Positions 52,480-61,215 of a DNA stretch of 64,000 nt are shown here, in pieces; the stretch's first letter is position 1; each line of letters opens with the position of its first letter. The stretch is from Owenweeksia sp. (GTDB taxonomy: Bacteria; Bacteroidota; Bacteroidia; Flavobacteriales; Schleiferiaceae). The notes beneath the pieces were generated by a model. The model saw nothing but the letters and a program-made list of their open reading frames with translations, searched no databases and was not told where the DNA came from. Both the position numbers and the translations under genes were made by a program. The stretch covers positions 1 to 64,000 of the forward strand of contig JANQPD010000085.1 of the NCBI GenBank assembly GCA_028285465.1, read 5' to 3'.

Positions 52480-53553
52480 ATGGATCCCAATGCAGGAAAA
52501 AAGGATTTGGTAAATCGGCTAGGGCCTGAGGAGTTGAAAAAAAAACTGGACGCGGAAACTTTTGCGCGCAGAACTGTATCTTTTTATCGCTACGTACGGA
52601 TTGAAGAGGTATCCGCTATGCGTGATCAACTGTATGCCGAGTGGAGCGAACTGGATTGCCTGGGCCGCATTTACATAGCGCAGGAGGGGATCAATGCACA
52701 GATGAATGTGCCGGAGCACCATTGGGATGCTTTCGTGGAAAAGCTCTACCGTTACCGGGAGTTTGAAGATATTCCCTTTAAGATAGCTGTGGAGGACGAT
52801 GGGAAAAGCTTTTTGAAGCTCACCGTGAAGGTGCGTCAGCATATCGTGGCAGATGGCCTTACTCCGCAGGATTACGATGTAACCAATGTGGGAAAACACC
52901 TTACGGCCAAAGAGTGGAATGAGGCGATGGAGAGTGGAAAAGCCGTAGTAGTAGATATCCGCAATCACTACGAAAGCGAAATAGGGCGCTTTGAAGGAGC
53001 GCTTTTACCGCAAGCCGAAACCTTTCGCGAAGAATTGCCCGAAGTATTGGAAATGCTGAAGGGCAAAGAGGAAGAAAAGGTGCTGCTTTACTGTACCGGG
53101 GGTATCCGTTGCGAAAAGACCAGTGCGTATTTAAAGCACCATGGGTTTACGGATGTAAACCAGTTGCATGGAGGTATTATTGATTATGCGCGGCAGATCA
53201 AAAAAGAGCAATTGCCCAATAAGTTCAAAGGCAAAAACTTTGTGTTTGACGAACGTTTGGGCGAGCAGATCAGTGAAGAGGTAATTGCCGAATGCCATCA
53301 ATGCGGCACAAGCTGTGATGCGCATGTAAACTGTGCCAATAAGGATTGCAACCTGCTCTTCATTCAATGTCCTGCATGTGCGGAAAAGTACAAGGGTACC
53401 TGTTCTGCGCATTGCCGGGAAGTGATCCGTTTACCGGAAGAAGAACAGAAGGAGCTGCGCAAGAGCAGGGCGCAAAAAAAGCGTTTTCACCGGCACAAGA
53501 AAGTAGACCTCAAACAAAAAACAACCGAAGAAAAGAAGCTCACTTCTTCGTAA
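52480..53553 (+). CDS. trhO: tRNA uridine(34) hydroxylase, rhodanese-like
   Basis: 357 residues. The N-terminal acylphosphatase-like domain contains YRYVRIEE and GRIYIAQEGINAQMNVPE. The rhodanese domain (about 145-245) has VVVDIRNHYESEIGRFEGA and the active-site loop LLYCTGGIRCEKT with C205 and C211. A Cys-rich C-terminus (CHQCGTSCDAHVNCANKDCNLLFIQCPACAEK) and a lysine-rich tail follow. This is the TrhO/YceA architecture, which forms 5-hydroxyuridine at tRNA position 34. The trailing 14 residues are very basic and may aid RNA binding. Confidence 0.93.
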   Translation: MDPNAGKKDLVNRLGPEELKKKLDAETFARRTVSFYRYVRIEEVSAMRDQLYAEWSELDCLGRIYIAQEGINAQMNVPEHHWDAFVEKLYRYREFEDIPFKIAVEDDGKSFLKLTVKVRQHIVADGLTPQDYDVTNVGKHLTAKEWNEAMESGKAVVVDIRNHYESEIGRFEGALLPQAETFREELPEVLEMLKGKEEEKVLLYCTGGIRCEKTSAYLKHHGFTDVNQLHGGIIDYARQIKKEQLPNKFKGKNFVFDERLGEQISEEVIAECHQCGTSCDAHVNCANKDCNLLFIQCPACAEKYKGTCSAHCREVIRLPEEEQKELRKSRAQKKRFHRHKKVDLKQKTTEEKKLTSS

Positions 53554-53595
53554 ACTTGTTGAATCGCGTAATTTTAAACCCTTTATTCCATAAAT

Positions 53596-54753
53596 ATGCC
53601 TTTCTACCATCGTTTAGGAAACATTCCGCATAAGCGCCACACCACTTTTACCAAGCCCGGGGGAGGTTTGTATTATGAACAGCTGTTTGGAACCGTAGGT
53701 TTTGCCGGCATGTCGTCCCTGTTGTATCACATCCACCGCCCTACACAAGTGGCCGACATTGGAGAAGTGTTGGATGTAACCCCTAAGCTGGCCTTGGAAA
53801 ACAACATCAGCAGTATGATGCTGGACAGCTGGCAGGCACCGCCAACGGACGATTACCTGGAGGCGCGCAAGCGTACGCTGGTCAATCAGGATTGCCACAT
53901 CAGCGTAGCGGCTCCACGCCAAAGCATGACGGCCTATTTTTATAAGAACACAGACGCGGACGAAATGGTGTTTGTACACAAAGGAAGCGGCACCCTCAAG
54001 ACTTTTTTAGGCAATATTCCTTTCGGTTACGGGGATTACCTGCTCATTCCAAGGGGTATGATATATCAGATACACTTTGACGGACCCGATAACCGCCTTT
54101 TCATCGTGGAGTCCTTTACACCCGTCTATACCCCCAAAAGGTACCGCAACCATTTTGGGCAGTTGCTGGAGCACTCTCCTTTTTGTGAGCGCGACATCCG
54201 TTTGCCGCAGGACCTGGAGCCAAAGGATGAAAAGGGAGCATTCCTCATGAAAATAAAGAAGCGCAATGCTGTACATCACCTGACCTACGCTACCCATCCG
54301 TTTGATGTAGTGGGCTGGGATGGGTACAATTATCCTTATGCATTTAACATCAAGGACTTTGAACCTATTACAGGACGTGTACATCAGCCACCTCCCGTGC
54401 ACCAGACATTTGAAAGCGGGGGCTTTGTAGTGTGCTCCTTTGTACCGCGTCTTTATGACTATCATCCGGAGGCCATTCCGGCACCTTACAATCACTCTAA
54501 TATCGATAGTGACGAGGTGCTTTATTATGTAGACGGGGATTTTATGAGCCGCGCACATGTAGATAAAGGCTACATCAGCCTGCATCCGGCAGGGATCCCG
54601 CACGGCCCGCACCCGGGGCTATACGAGAAAAGCGTAGGGCAAAAAGAAACCCATGAGCTGGCCGTTATGGTAGATACTTTTCGCCCTTTAATGGTTACGC
54701 AGGAAGCCCTGGACCTCAACGTGGGCGACTACTGGAAAAGCTGGTTGGAGTAA
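53596..54753 (+). CDS. hmgA: Homogentisate 1,2-dioxygenase
   Basis: 385 residues, cupin fold, of the shorter bacterial type. The N-terminal FYHRLGNIPHKRHTTFTKP and LYYEQLFGTVGFAGMSSLLYHIHRPTQV are typical. The C-terminal iron-site region has PYNHSNIDSDEVLYYVDGDF and SLHPAGIPHGPHPG, with the His-Glu-His ligands. It opens the ring of homogentisate in tyrosine and phenylalanine breakdown. hppD, the preceding step, lies at 55778 on the same strand, but a minus-strand gene separates them. It follows trhO by 42 bp. Confidence 0.94.
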   Translation: MPFYHRLGNIPHKRHTTFTKPGGGLYYEQLFGTVGFAGMSSLLYHIHRPTQVADIGEVLDVTPKLALENNISSMMLDSWQAPPTDDYLEARKRTLVNQDCHISVAAPRQSMTAYFYKNTDADEMVFVHKGSGTLKTFLGNIPFGYGDYLLIPRGMIYQIHFDGPDNRLFIVESFTPVYTPKRYRNHFGQLLEHSPFCERDIRLPQDLEPKDEKGAFLMKIKKRNAVHHLTYATHPFDVVGWDGYNYPYAFNIKDFEPITGRVHQPPPVHQTFESGGFVVCSFVPRLYDYHPEAIPAPYNHSNIDSDEVLYYVDGDFMSRAHVDKGYISLHPAGIPHGPHPGLYEKSVGQKETHELAVMVDTFRPLMVTQEALDLNVGDYWKSWLE

Positions 54754-54760
54754 ACCTGGG

Positions 54761-55711
54761 TCACAACTTGCTCAGGTAGCTAATGCCGTGATCCGGGAAA
54801 AGGCATACTACAAAATCACCGGGCTTACTTTTATATGGCCATTGATAAAACGCCTGGAGTATGGCCCCTCCCGAAGGACCTACCAGTAAGCCTTCTTTCC
54901 GGGCCATGGGTTTTATGCGGTCCATACTTTCGGCATCCGATACCTGCACATAGGCATCAATAAACTCATTGTGCAAGGTGCCCGGTACAATGTTCTTTCC
55001 CACTCCTTCCAGGCGATAGGGCTTTAGCTCACCCGGATCAATCTGTCCCGTATGGAAGTATTTGGTAAGCAAACTTCCAACGGCATCAACCGCAATTACT
55101 TTAATATCCGGGTTTTGCTCCTTTAAATACCTGGCGCAGCCACTAATGGTGCCTCCGGTACCCGCGCAGCATACAAAATGCGTAAGCTTTCCTTCAGTTT
55201 GTTCCCATATCTCAGGACCTGTTGAAGCGTAGTGGGCTTCTGTATTGAATTTGTTGTAATACTGGTTCAGGTAAACCGCGCCAGGTGTTTCATTGGCGAA
55301 CGCAGCCGCCCGGCTGTAATACGATTCCGGAGAGTCCGGGGCAGCCTCTTTGGGGCAAATGTGCACCGATGCTCCGTAGAGCTCCAGGAGCTTCTTTTTT
55401 TCGTCAGATATTTTTGTAGTAGTAAAGATCACACAGGCATAGCCCTTCAAGGCACAGATCATGGCAAGGCTTCTGGCCGTATTTCCCGAGCTTGCCTCTA
55501 CCACTGTGCCCCCTGCCTTTAATTTGCCCTGCTCCTCCATTTTGCCCAACATTTGCCGTGCAATGCGGTCTTTAGAGGAGTGCCCGGGGTTAAAGCTCTC
55601 AAACTTACCAAAAACAACCCCCTTCAGCGGGTGGCTTTTCACTTGTATAAGCGGCGTATTTCCGATTGCATCAAGAAAAGTAGGGTACAAAAGCGTCAGT
55701 TTTGTTGCCAA
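54761..55711 (-). CDS. PLP-dependent cysteine synthase/cystathionine beta-synthase-like enzyme
   Basis: 316 residues, fold-type II. LDAIGNTPLIQV opens the fold, the PLP lysine is in FNPGHSSKDRIA, the phosphate loop motif is VEASSGNTARSLAM, and CCAGTGGTISGCARYL and GPSGGAILQ follow. It probably makes cysteine from O-acetylserine, or cystathionine from homocysteine; both occur in close relatives. No ATG is available: the start is TTG, either at 55711 or at 55690. A TACCTTTG element at 55709-55716 would favour the downstream one. The gene is inserted in opposite orientation between hmgA and hppD, 7 bp from the former. Confidence 0.88.
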   Translation of the reverse strand: MATKLTLLYPTFLDAIGNTPLIQVKSHPLKGVVFGKFESFNPGHSSKDRIARQMLGKMEEQGKLKAGGTVVEASSGNTARSLAMICALKGYACVIFTTTKISDEKKKLLELYGASVHICPKEAAPDSPESYYSRAAAFANETPGAVYLNQYYNKFNTEAHYASTGPEIWEQTEGKLTHFVCCAGTGGTISGCARYLKEQNPDIKVIAVDAVGSLLTKYFHTGQIDPGELKPYRLEGVGKNIVPGTLHNEFIDAYVQVSDAESMDRIKPMARKEGLLVGPSGGAILQAFYQWPYKSKPGDFVVCLFPDHGISYLSKL

Positions 55712-55716
55712 AGGTA
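55709..55716 (-). promoter_or_regulatory. Possible -7 element TACCTTTG for the cysteine-synthase-like gene
   Basis: An exact TAnnTTTG on the minus strand. It overlaps the TTG at 55711, so if it is the real promoter, translation must start downstream, probably at the TTG at 55690. Confidence 0.45.
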
Positions 55717-55777
55717 ACAGGGGTTTTTCAAAAGCCTAGGCCAATTTATTAACTTCGCAAGAAATATCTTATAGCCC

Positions 55778-56923
55778 ATGCAAACCACTTATGATACTAC
55801 CTCGCTTAAACTGAAAAAGGAATTTCCTGAAGCTGAGGATTTTTTGCCGCTGAACGGTACGGATTATGTTGAACTCTATGTGGGCAACGCCAAGCAGGCA
55901 GCACATTATTATAAGACCGCCTTCGGTTTTCAGGGAGTGGCCTATGCCGGATTGGAAACAGGCTCCAAAGACCGGGTATCTTATGTATTGCAACAAGACA
56001 AAATTCGCCTGGTACTTACTTCACCACTTGCTCCCGGAGGCCCTATAAATGAACACCTGCAAAAACACGGGGATGGGGTCAAAAATGTAGCCCTTTGGGT
56101 GGATGATGCGCAAAAAAGCTGGGAGGAAACGACCAGGCGAGGAGCGGAATCGGTTTATGCAGTGCAGGAACACGAAGACAAACACGGAAAGGTGCGTACA
56201 AGTGCGATTAAAACATACGGGGATACGGTACACATTTTTGTAGAACGCAGTGCATACGATGGTCCTTTTTTACCGGGCTTTAAGGTGTGGGAAGACGAGT
56301 ACCAGCCAAGCGCAACCGGCCTCAAATATATTGACCATATGGTGGGTAATGTAGGCTGGGGTGAAATGAACAAGTGGGTAGATTTTTATGCGCGCGTTAT
56401 GGGGTTTGCGCAATTGGTATCTTTTGATGACAAGGATATCTCGACCGAGTACACTGCGCTTATGAGTAAGGTAATGACCAATGGGAACGGGCGTATTAAG
56501 TTCCCGATCAATGAGCCGGCCGAGGGTAAGAAAAAATCACAGATCGAAGAATACCTCGACTTTTATAATGGCCCCGGGGTGCAGCATATAGCCGTAGCTA
56601 CCGATAACATTTTGGATACTGTGAAAAAGCTAAAGGCCCGTGGGGTAGAATTCCTGTATGTGCCTACGAGTTATTATGACGACCTGCTGGACCGGGTAGG
56701 ACATATTGATGAAGATGTGGAAGCCCTCAAGGAACTGGGCATTCTTATAGACCGGGATGATGAAGGCTATCTGTTGCAGCTCTTCACCAAGCCGGTAGCC
56801 GATCGCCCTACGCTTTTCTTCGAGATCATTCAGCGCAAAGGGGCAAAAAGTTTTGGGAAAGGAAATTTCAAAGCCCTTTTTGAAGCCATTGAAAGAGAAC
56901 AGGAAATGAGAGGTACCCTTTAA
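55778..56923 (+). CDS. hppD: 4-hydroxyphenylpyruvate dioxygenase
   Basis: 381 residues with two vicinal-oxygen-chelate domains. The N-terminal one has DYVELYVGNAKQAAHYYKTAFGF. The catalytic C-terminal one has IDHMVGNV (first iron His), GPGVQHIAVAT (second His) and LFFEIIQR (Glu). EYLDFYNGPGVQHIA and the C-terminal GNFKALFEAIEREQ are diagnostic. It turns 4-hydroxyphenylpyruvate into homogentisate, the substrate of HmgA encoded nearby. TAACTTCG at 55750, one mismatch to TAnnTTTG, may be its -7 element. Confidence 0.96.
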   Translation: MQTTYDTTSLKLKKEFPEAEDFLPLNGTDYVELYVGNAKQAAHYYKTAFGFQGVAYAGLETGSKDRVSYVLQQDKIRLVLTSPLAPGGPINEHLQKHGDGVKNVALWVDDAQKSWEETTRRGAESVYAVQEHEDKHGKVRTSAIKTYGDTVHIFVERSAYDGPFLPGFKVWEDEYQPSATGLKYIDHMVGNVGWGEMNKWVDFYARVMGFAQLVSFDDKDISTEYTALMSKVMTNGNGRIKFPINEPAEGKKKSQIEEYLDFYNGPGVQHIAVATDNILDTVKKLKARGVEFLYVPTSYYDDLLDRVGHIDEDVEALKELGILIDRDDEGYLLQLFTKPVADRPTLFFEIIQRKGAKSFGKGNFKALFEAIEREQEMRGTL

Positions 56924-56944
56924 CGCGTACCGAAACTTCCGCGC

Positions 56945-58027
56945 TTGGAGCAGGAAAAACACATCCTGGTAGCTGTTCTCAACTGGGGATTGGGCCATGC
57001 TACACGTATGGTGCCCCTGATAAAGGAGTTGCAAAAACAGGGGTTTTCACCGGTACTGGCTTCTGATGGTGTGGCCCTGTGCTACCTGCAAAAGCAATTT
57101 CCGACTATGCCTGCACATAGGTTACCCGCTTACAATATTCAATACGGGGGCAGTTCCTTTATGGGAAACATGTTGCGACAGCTGCCAAAAATTGCCAAAG
57201 CCATACGGGCAGAACATAAAGAGGTGGCGCTTTTGGCGAAAAGGTACAGGCTACTCGGGATCCTAAGTGACAATCGTCTGGGGGCTTACCATGTGCGTAT
57301 TCCATGCATGTATGTCACCCATCAGTTAAACATCAAAGCCGGTATTTTTTCCGGCATAGCCGGTTTAGTACACCGCTTTTTCATAAGGCGGTTTACGCAC
57401 TGCCTGGTTCCCGATACGGAAGAAGAAAAAAATAGCCTGGCCGGAAAACTTAGCCACCCCTCCCGCTCCAGGAAGGCCTGCCAGTACATTGGTCCTTTAT
57501 CGCGTTTCATGGAGGGGCCGGGCATACCTGTTAAAGCCAGCCGGGGAGAAAAAAAGTATAAAGCTTGTATAGTGCTGAGTGGACCGGAGCCCGACCGTAG
57601 CGAATGGGAGGCTGAAGTAATGAGACAAACTACACACCTGAAGAGGCCTTTCGTACTCATACGAGGTACAGATAAACCCCTGGAAATCAATCCGCCGGAA
57701 TATGTAAAAGTAATGGGGCTGGCAGGAGAAGCAGAGCTGTTGAAGGCGCTTTCTGAAAGCGAAGTGGCCGTGAGCAGAAGCGGGTACTCTTCCATCATGG
57801 ACTATTGTTTCCTGCAAACAACCGCCTTGCTGGTTCCTACCCCGGGTCAGGGAGAGCAGGAATACCTGGCGGGGCGTTTAAAAGGATATTTTGCCATACA
57901 AAAACAAAGTGAATTCGACCTTAAAAAAGGAATTACACAAGCAAAAAAAAAGAAGGGCATACCCTTAGCATTGATTCCTGCTTCATCTGACTGGGCAAGC
58001 CTATTTGCTCTTTTTCAAGGTAAATGA
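56945..58027 (+). CDS. MurG-like glycosyltransferase, TTG start
   Basis: 360 residues with a GT-B fold. The N-terminus is HILVAVLNWGLGHATRMVPLIKELQKQGF. GILSDNRLGAYHVRIPCMYVTHQLNI and the C-terminal half FVLIRGTDKPL...YVKVMGLAGEAELLKALSESEVAVSRSGYSSIMDYC...LVPTPGQGEQEYLAGRL resemble the nucleotide-sugar site of MurG/GT28 enzymes. The TTG at 56945 is the only usable start: the frame is closed by the hppD stop codon 21 bp upstream and no ATG or GTG lies before the conserved core. Acceptor and donor are unknown. The 3' end overlaps the convergent histidine kinase gene by 27 bp. Confidence 0.8.
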   Translation: MEQEKHILVAVLNWGLGHATRMVPLIKELQKQGFSPVLASDGVALCYLQKQFPTMPAHRLPAYNIQYGGSSFMGNMLRQLPKIAKAIRAEHKEVALLAKRYRLLGILSDNRLGAYHVRIPCMYVTHQLNIKAGIFSGIAGLVHRFFIRRFTHCLVPDTEEEKNSLAGKLSHPSRSRKACQYIGPLSRFMEGPGIPVKASRGEKKYKACIVLSGPEPDRSEWEAEVMRQTTHLKRPFVLIRGTDKPLEINPPEYVKVMGLAGEAELLKALSESEVAVSRSGYSSIMDYCFLQTTALLVPTPGQGEQEYLAGRLKGYFAIQKQSEFDLKKGITQAKKKKGIPLALIPASSDWASLFALFQGK

Positions 58028-59047
58028 GAACGTGCTGCCGGCGTTTTCGCTACTCCGCACGTTAATGCCCTGTTTATGGGCTTCGAGAATATGCTTTACA
58101 ATAGAAAGTCCCAGACCCGTGCCGCCTGCTTTTCGGCTTCGGCTTTTGTCTACGCGGTAAAAGCGCTCAAACACCCGGGGGATATCTTCCTGGGGTATGC
58201 CGATGCCATCATCTGCAATTTCGGTTAAGATCTGGTTGTGCATATCGTAAAAGCGCACTTCCACATACCCTTTAGGTCGGCCGTACTTAATGGCGTTCAC
58301 GATCAGGTTGACCAATACCTGTGAAATTTTTTCGTGATCGGCATGCACCTTTAATGGCTTATCGTAGTCCTTCTTCAGGCGAAGTTGGATTTTTTCATCA
58401 GAAGCTTTGTCTTCCAGCATTTCAAATGTTTCCTTCACCAGTTCTACAATGTCAAAATTGCTGAGGTTCAGCTGTACGATGTTTGCTTCCAGGTTGCTGA
58501 TGGTCTCCAGGTCTTCTATAATACCGATCATCCGGTCTACGGATTTATTGGCACGTTTTAAATAGCGTTGGTTGATCTCGGGGTCTTCCAGACCACCGTC
58601 CAGCAGCGTAAGTAAATAGCCCTGAATATTAAAAACGGGTGTTTTTAACTCGTGCGAAACGTTTCCGATAAATTCGCGCCTGAAATCTTCGCGTTCGCGC
58701 AGCTGGGCAATTTCATTTCTGCGCTGCTCCGCCCATTCACTTACTTCCCGGGTTACCATATCCAGGTCGGTGGTCCGCACGGCCTCATCCTCATCTGCAT
58801 CACTGCCTACTTTAAGTTCATGGATATTTTTGTAAATGATCTTAACCTTATTGTAAATGAAGTTCTCAATGGTAAAGCGGGTGATAAAGAAGCCAATGGT
58901 GACCACAGCTATAGAGAAAACAAAGCGCGTGGCATAGGGAACATAAACCCTATCCCAGGCTTCGAGCAGGAAAAAAGACAAGAAGAGGAGCAGCCCAAAA
59001 AAAAGAGCCACGGCAAACGCCAGAATGTTAGGCTTTTCAAAGCGCAT
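58001..59047 (-). CDS. PhoR-like sensor histidine kinase
   Basis: 348 residues. Two transmembrane helices (about 8-30 and 41-58) with almost no periplasmic loop, then a short linker and the HisKA domain EFIGNVSHELKTPVFNIQGY with phosphorylated H132. The HATPase part has VLVNLIVNAIKYG (N box), EIADDGIGIPQEDIPRVFERFYRVD (G1/F) and GGTGLGLSIVKHI (G2). The lack of a sensor loop is typical of PhoR-type kinases that sense through partners. It follows its response regulator by 17 bp. Phosphate sensing is inferred from family and the nearby box-like repeats. Confidence 0.9.
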   Translation of the reverse strand: MRFEKPNILAFAVALFFGLLLFLSFFLLEAWDRVYVPYATRFVFSIAVVTIGFFITRFTIENFIYNKVKIIYKNIHELKVGSDADEDEAVRTTDLDMVTREVSEWAEQRRNEIAQLREREDFRREFIGNVSHELKTPVFNIQGYLLTLLDGGLEDPEINQRYLKRANKSVDRMIGIIEDLETISNLEANIVQLNLSNFDIVELVKETFEMLEDKASDEKIQLRLKKDYDKPLKVHADHEKISQVLVNLIVNAIKYGRPKGYVEVRFYDMHNQILTEIADDGIGIPQEDIPRVFERFYRVDKSRSRKAGGTGLGLSIVKHILEAHKQGINVRSSENAGSTFSFTLKKSK

Positions 59048-59064
59048 TAAGCGGTATCACGTGA

Positions 59065-59748
59065 TTACGCGTCAAATTTATACCCCACACCTTTTACCGT
59101 GCGGATGTATTTGTCGCTGATTTTCTCACGCAATTTACGGATATGTACATCAATGGTGCGCCCGCCTACTACCACATCGTTGCCCCAGATCTTATCGAGG
59201 ATCTCATCACGATGAAAAACCTTTCCTGGGCGTGAAGTAAGTAAGGTCAACAATTCGAATTCTTTACGGGGCAGGTCGAGTTTTTCTCCTTTATAACTTA
59301 CCTGGTATTTGTCGTGATCTATAGTAAGCTTGTCAAATTCCTGGATGGAGCTTGATTTTTGCGTTTGGCCGTGCCTGCGCAGCAGAGCCTTGATGCGGCT
59401 TACCAGTACTTTCGGTTTAATGGGTTTGGTGATGTAGTCGTCAGCGCCGGCATCGAAACCGGCCACCTGGCTGTAGTCTTCACCCCGGGCCGTTAAAAAG
59501 GCAATCAATACATCCTGCAGGTCGGAAGAAGCCCGGATCTTATCACAAGCCTCTATGCCGTCCATGCCCGGCATCATTACATCTAAAAGGATCAAGTGTG
59601 GCTGCTCTTTATGCGCCAGGTCGAGGCCATCTTCTCCGTTGCTGGCGGTATGTACCTCAAAGCCTTCTTTTCTTAGGTTATAGCTTACGAATTCTATGAT
59701 ATCCGGCTCATCGTCAACCAGTAGTATCTTATAGTCGCTTTCTTTCAT
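59065..59748 (-). CDS. PhoB/OmpR-family response regulator
   Basis: 227 residues. The receiver domain has ILLVDDEPDI, phospho-acceptor D56 in LILLDVMMPGMDG, and TKPIKPKVL with the conserved Lys. The C-terminal winged helix has FELLTLLTSRPGKVFHRDEILDKIWGNDVVVGGRTIDVHIRKLREKI and the end VKGVGYKFDA. This is the PhoB type. It heads a two-gene operon with the kinase. A TACTTTTG promoter at 59775 and TTAAC repeats with an 11-bp period upstream suggest that it activates its own gene. Confidence 0.92.
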   Translation of the reverse strand: MKESDYKILLVDDEPDIIEFVSYNLRKEGFEVHTASNGEDGLDLAHKEQPHLILLDVMMPGMDGIEACDKIRASSDLQDVLIAFLTARGEDYSQVAGFDAGADDYITKPIKPKVLVSRIKALLRRHGQTQKSSSIQEFDKLTIDHDKYQVSYKGEKLDLPRKEFELLTLLTSRPGKVFHRDEILDKIWGNDVVVGGRTIDVHIRKLREKISDKYIRTVKGVGYKFDA

Positions 59749-59774
59749 GCGTAGTGTATTGCATTAGCTGCGGG

Positions 59775-59782
59775 CAAAAGTA
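59775..59782 (-). promoter_or_regulatory. Bacteroidota -7 element TACTTTTG for the response regulator gene
   Basis: An exact TAnnTTTG on the minus strand, 26 bp upstream of the ATG at 59748. TTAAC-type boxes at 59810-59825 lie about 40-55 bp upstream of the expected transcription start. Confidence 0.7.
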
Positions 59783-59809
59783 AGTATATAAACAGGTGCC
59801 GTTCGCATC

Positions 59810-59856
59810 TTAACAAATCTTTAATGCAATATTATGGATGTTAACACGGTGTTAAC
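59810..59856. promoter_or_regulatory. PhoP/PhoB-box-like direct repeats with 11-bp period
   Basis: TTAAC at 59810, TTAAT at 59821 and TTATG at 59832, each 11 bp apart. Then TTAAC at 59841 and 59852, again 11 bp apart, both as GTTAAC; together these two form the 17-bp palindrome GTTAACACGGTGTTAAC. Further copies TTAACA (59945), ATAACA (59956) and TTAACA (59989) continue in the same 11-bp phase. Tandem boxes at one helical turn are the usual binding mode of OmpR/PhoB regulators. Confidence 0.6.
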
Positions 59857-60005
59857 CGCAAGGGGGAAAGGACTTTACATTTTTGTGCGGTAAATTTCGT
59901 ACAGTCCACAGCACTAAAGGAGTTAGGGTAAAAATTATTTTGGCTTAACATACGCATAACAGCACCCCCCTTTCTTTGCGGCAATATTTTAACACAAAAG
60001 TTCTG

Positions 60006-61193
60006 ATGAAAAAAATTAATGCAATCGTATTCGCTGCTGCTGCAGCTTTTGCTCTTACCTCTTGTGATGAGGATGACCCCGTAGAGGAGCCCTCAAATGA
60101 AAATGTAAGATCAGGTCTTATTTCTTCTGACGAGACCTGGACTACCGGTAATGTATACACGCTCAACGGTAGGGTTACCGTAACCAGCGGGGCTACGCTT
60201 ACCATTGAGCCCGGTGTTATTGTGAAGGCTAAGCCCGGTGGAGGGGCGTCCGCTTCTGCTTTGTTGATTGCCCGTGACGGTATGATCAACGCACAAGGTA
60301 CGGCTACTTCTCCCATTATCTTCACCAGCACAGCGGATGAGATTCAGCCCGGGCAGATCAACAGCCCGAACCTTGATCCTGAAAGCAACGGCTTCTGGGG
60401 AGGCGTGATCATCTTGGGTCAGGCACCTATCTCTGCTTCTCAAGCCTCTGTGCAGATTGAAGGTATTCCTACTTCTGATCAAAATGGTTTGTACGGCGGT
60501 TCTGAATCTGGCCACAGTTCAGGTACTTTCTCCTATGTTTCTATCCGTCACGGAGGTACAAACATCGGTGCAGGTAACGAGATCAACGGGCTTACCCTGG
60601 GTGGTGTAGGCTCCGGTACTACAATCGACCATGTAGAGATTGTAGGGAACCAGGATGACGGCATCGAGTGGTTTGGCGGTTCCGTAAGCGTAGAAAACGC
60701 TTTGGTATGGAACACCGGTGATGACGGGCTTGATACGGACCAGGACTGGACAGGTACCTTAGATGGCTTTATCGTAGTAAACGCAGGCGACCGTGCAATG
60801 GAATTGGATGGTCCGGAAGGCTCTTCTTCTACCGGTCTTAACCACACTTTTACCAACGGTACCGTTTTCTTAGGCGGTAGTTCCGAGTTGATCGACTTTG
60901 ACGACAACACCAATGTAGACATCAACAATGTATACTTCTACGGTATTGACGATGAGGATCCACAAGTGGTTTCTGGTTACGCCGGTTACCTGGCTGCCAT
61001 GTCAGGTACCGTAGCTAATCTTGAAGCTACCTTCCCTACAGGGGTTGACGTGTTAGACGTATTTGCCGGTTTTGATGTTTCGATCATCACTTCCGTAGCT
61101 GCTAATGCCAACACGGTAGGACCAACCAATGACGATGATTACACCTGGACCTGGGCCAGCCAGTCAGGTGCTTTAGCCGGAATTGGTCTGTAA
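60006..61193 (+). CDS. Surface lipoprotein with parallel beta-helix-like repeats, partner of a TonB receptor
   Basis: 395 residues from the ATG at 60006, which gives the lipoprotein signal MKKINAIVFAAAAAFALTSC with C20; the upstream in-frame start adds ten residues ahead of it. DEDDPVEEP follows the cysteine, an acidic stretch favouring the outer surface. The mature part has repeated short strands typical of right-handed beta-helices (LTIEPGVIVKAKPGG, FTSTADE, WGGVIILG, TIDHVEIVGNQDDGIEWFGGSVSVENALVWNTGDDGLD, INNVYFYGIDDED). Such proteins often neighbour TonB receptors in Bacteroidota. A role in binding a phosphorus compound is only inferred from the PhoB-like neighbour and box-like repeats. 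Confidence 0.8.
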   Translation: MKKINAIVFAAAAAFALTSCDEDDPVEEPSNENVRSGLISSDETWTTGNVYTLNGRVTVTSGATLTIEPGVIVKAKPGGGASASALLIARDGMINAQGTATSPIIFTSTADEIQPGQINSPNLDPESNGFWGGVIILGQAPISASQASVQIEGIPTSDQNGLYGGSESGHSSGTFSYVSIRHGGTNIGAGNEINGLTLGGVGSGTTIDHVEIVGNQDDGIEWFGGSVSVENALVWNTGDDGLDTDQDWTGTLDGFIVVNAGDRAMELDGPEGSSSTGLNHTFTNGTVFLGGSSELIDFDDNTNVDINNVYFYGIDDEDPQVVSGYAGYLAAMSGTVANLEATFPTGVDVLDVFAGFDVSIITSVAANANTVGPTNDDDYTWTWASQSGALAGIGL

Positions 61194-61215
61194 GCCTTAA
61201 TAAAGATATGTGTAG

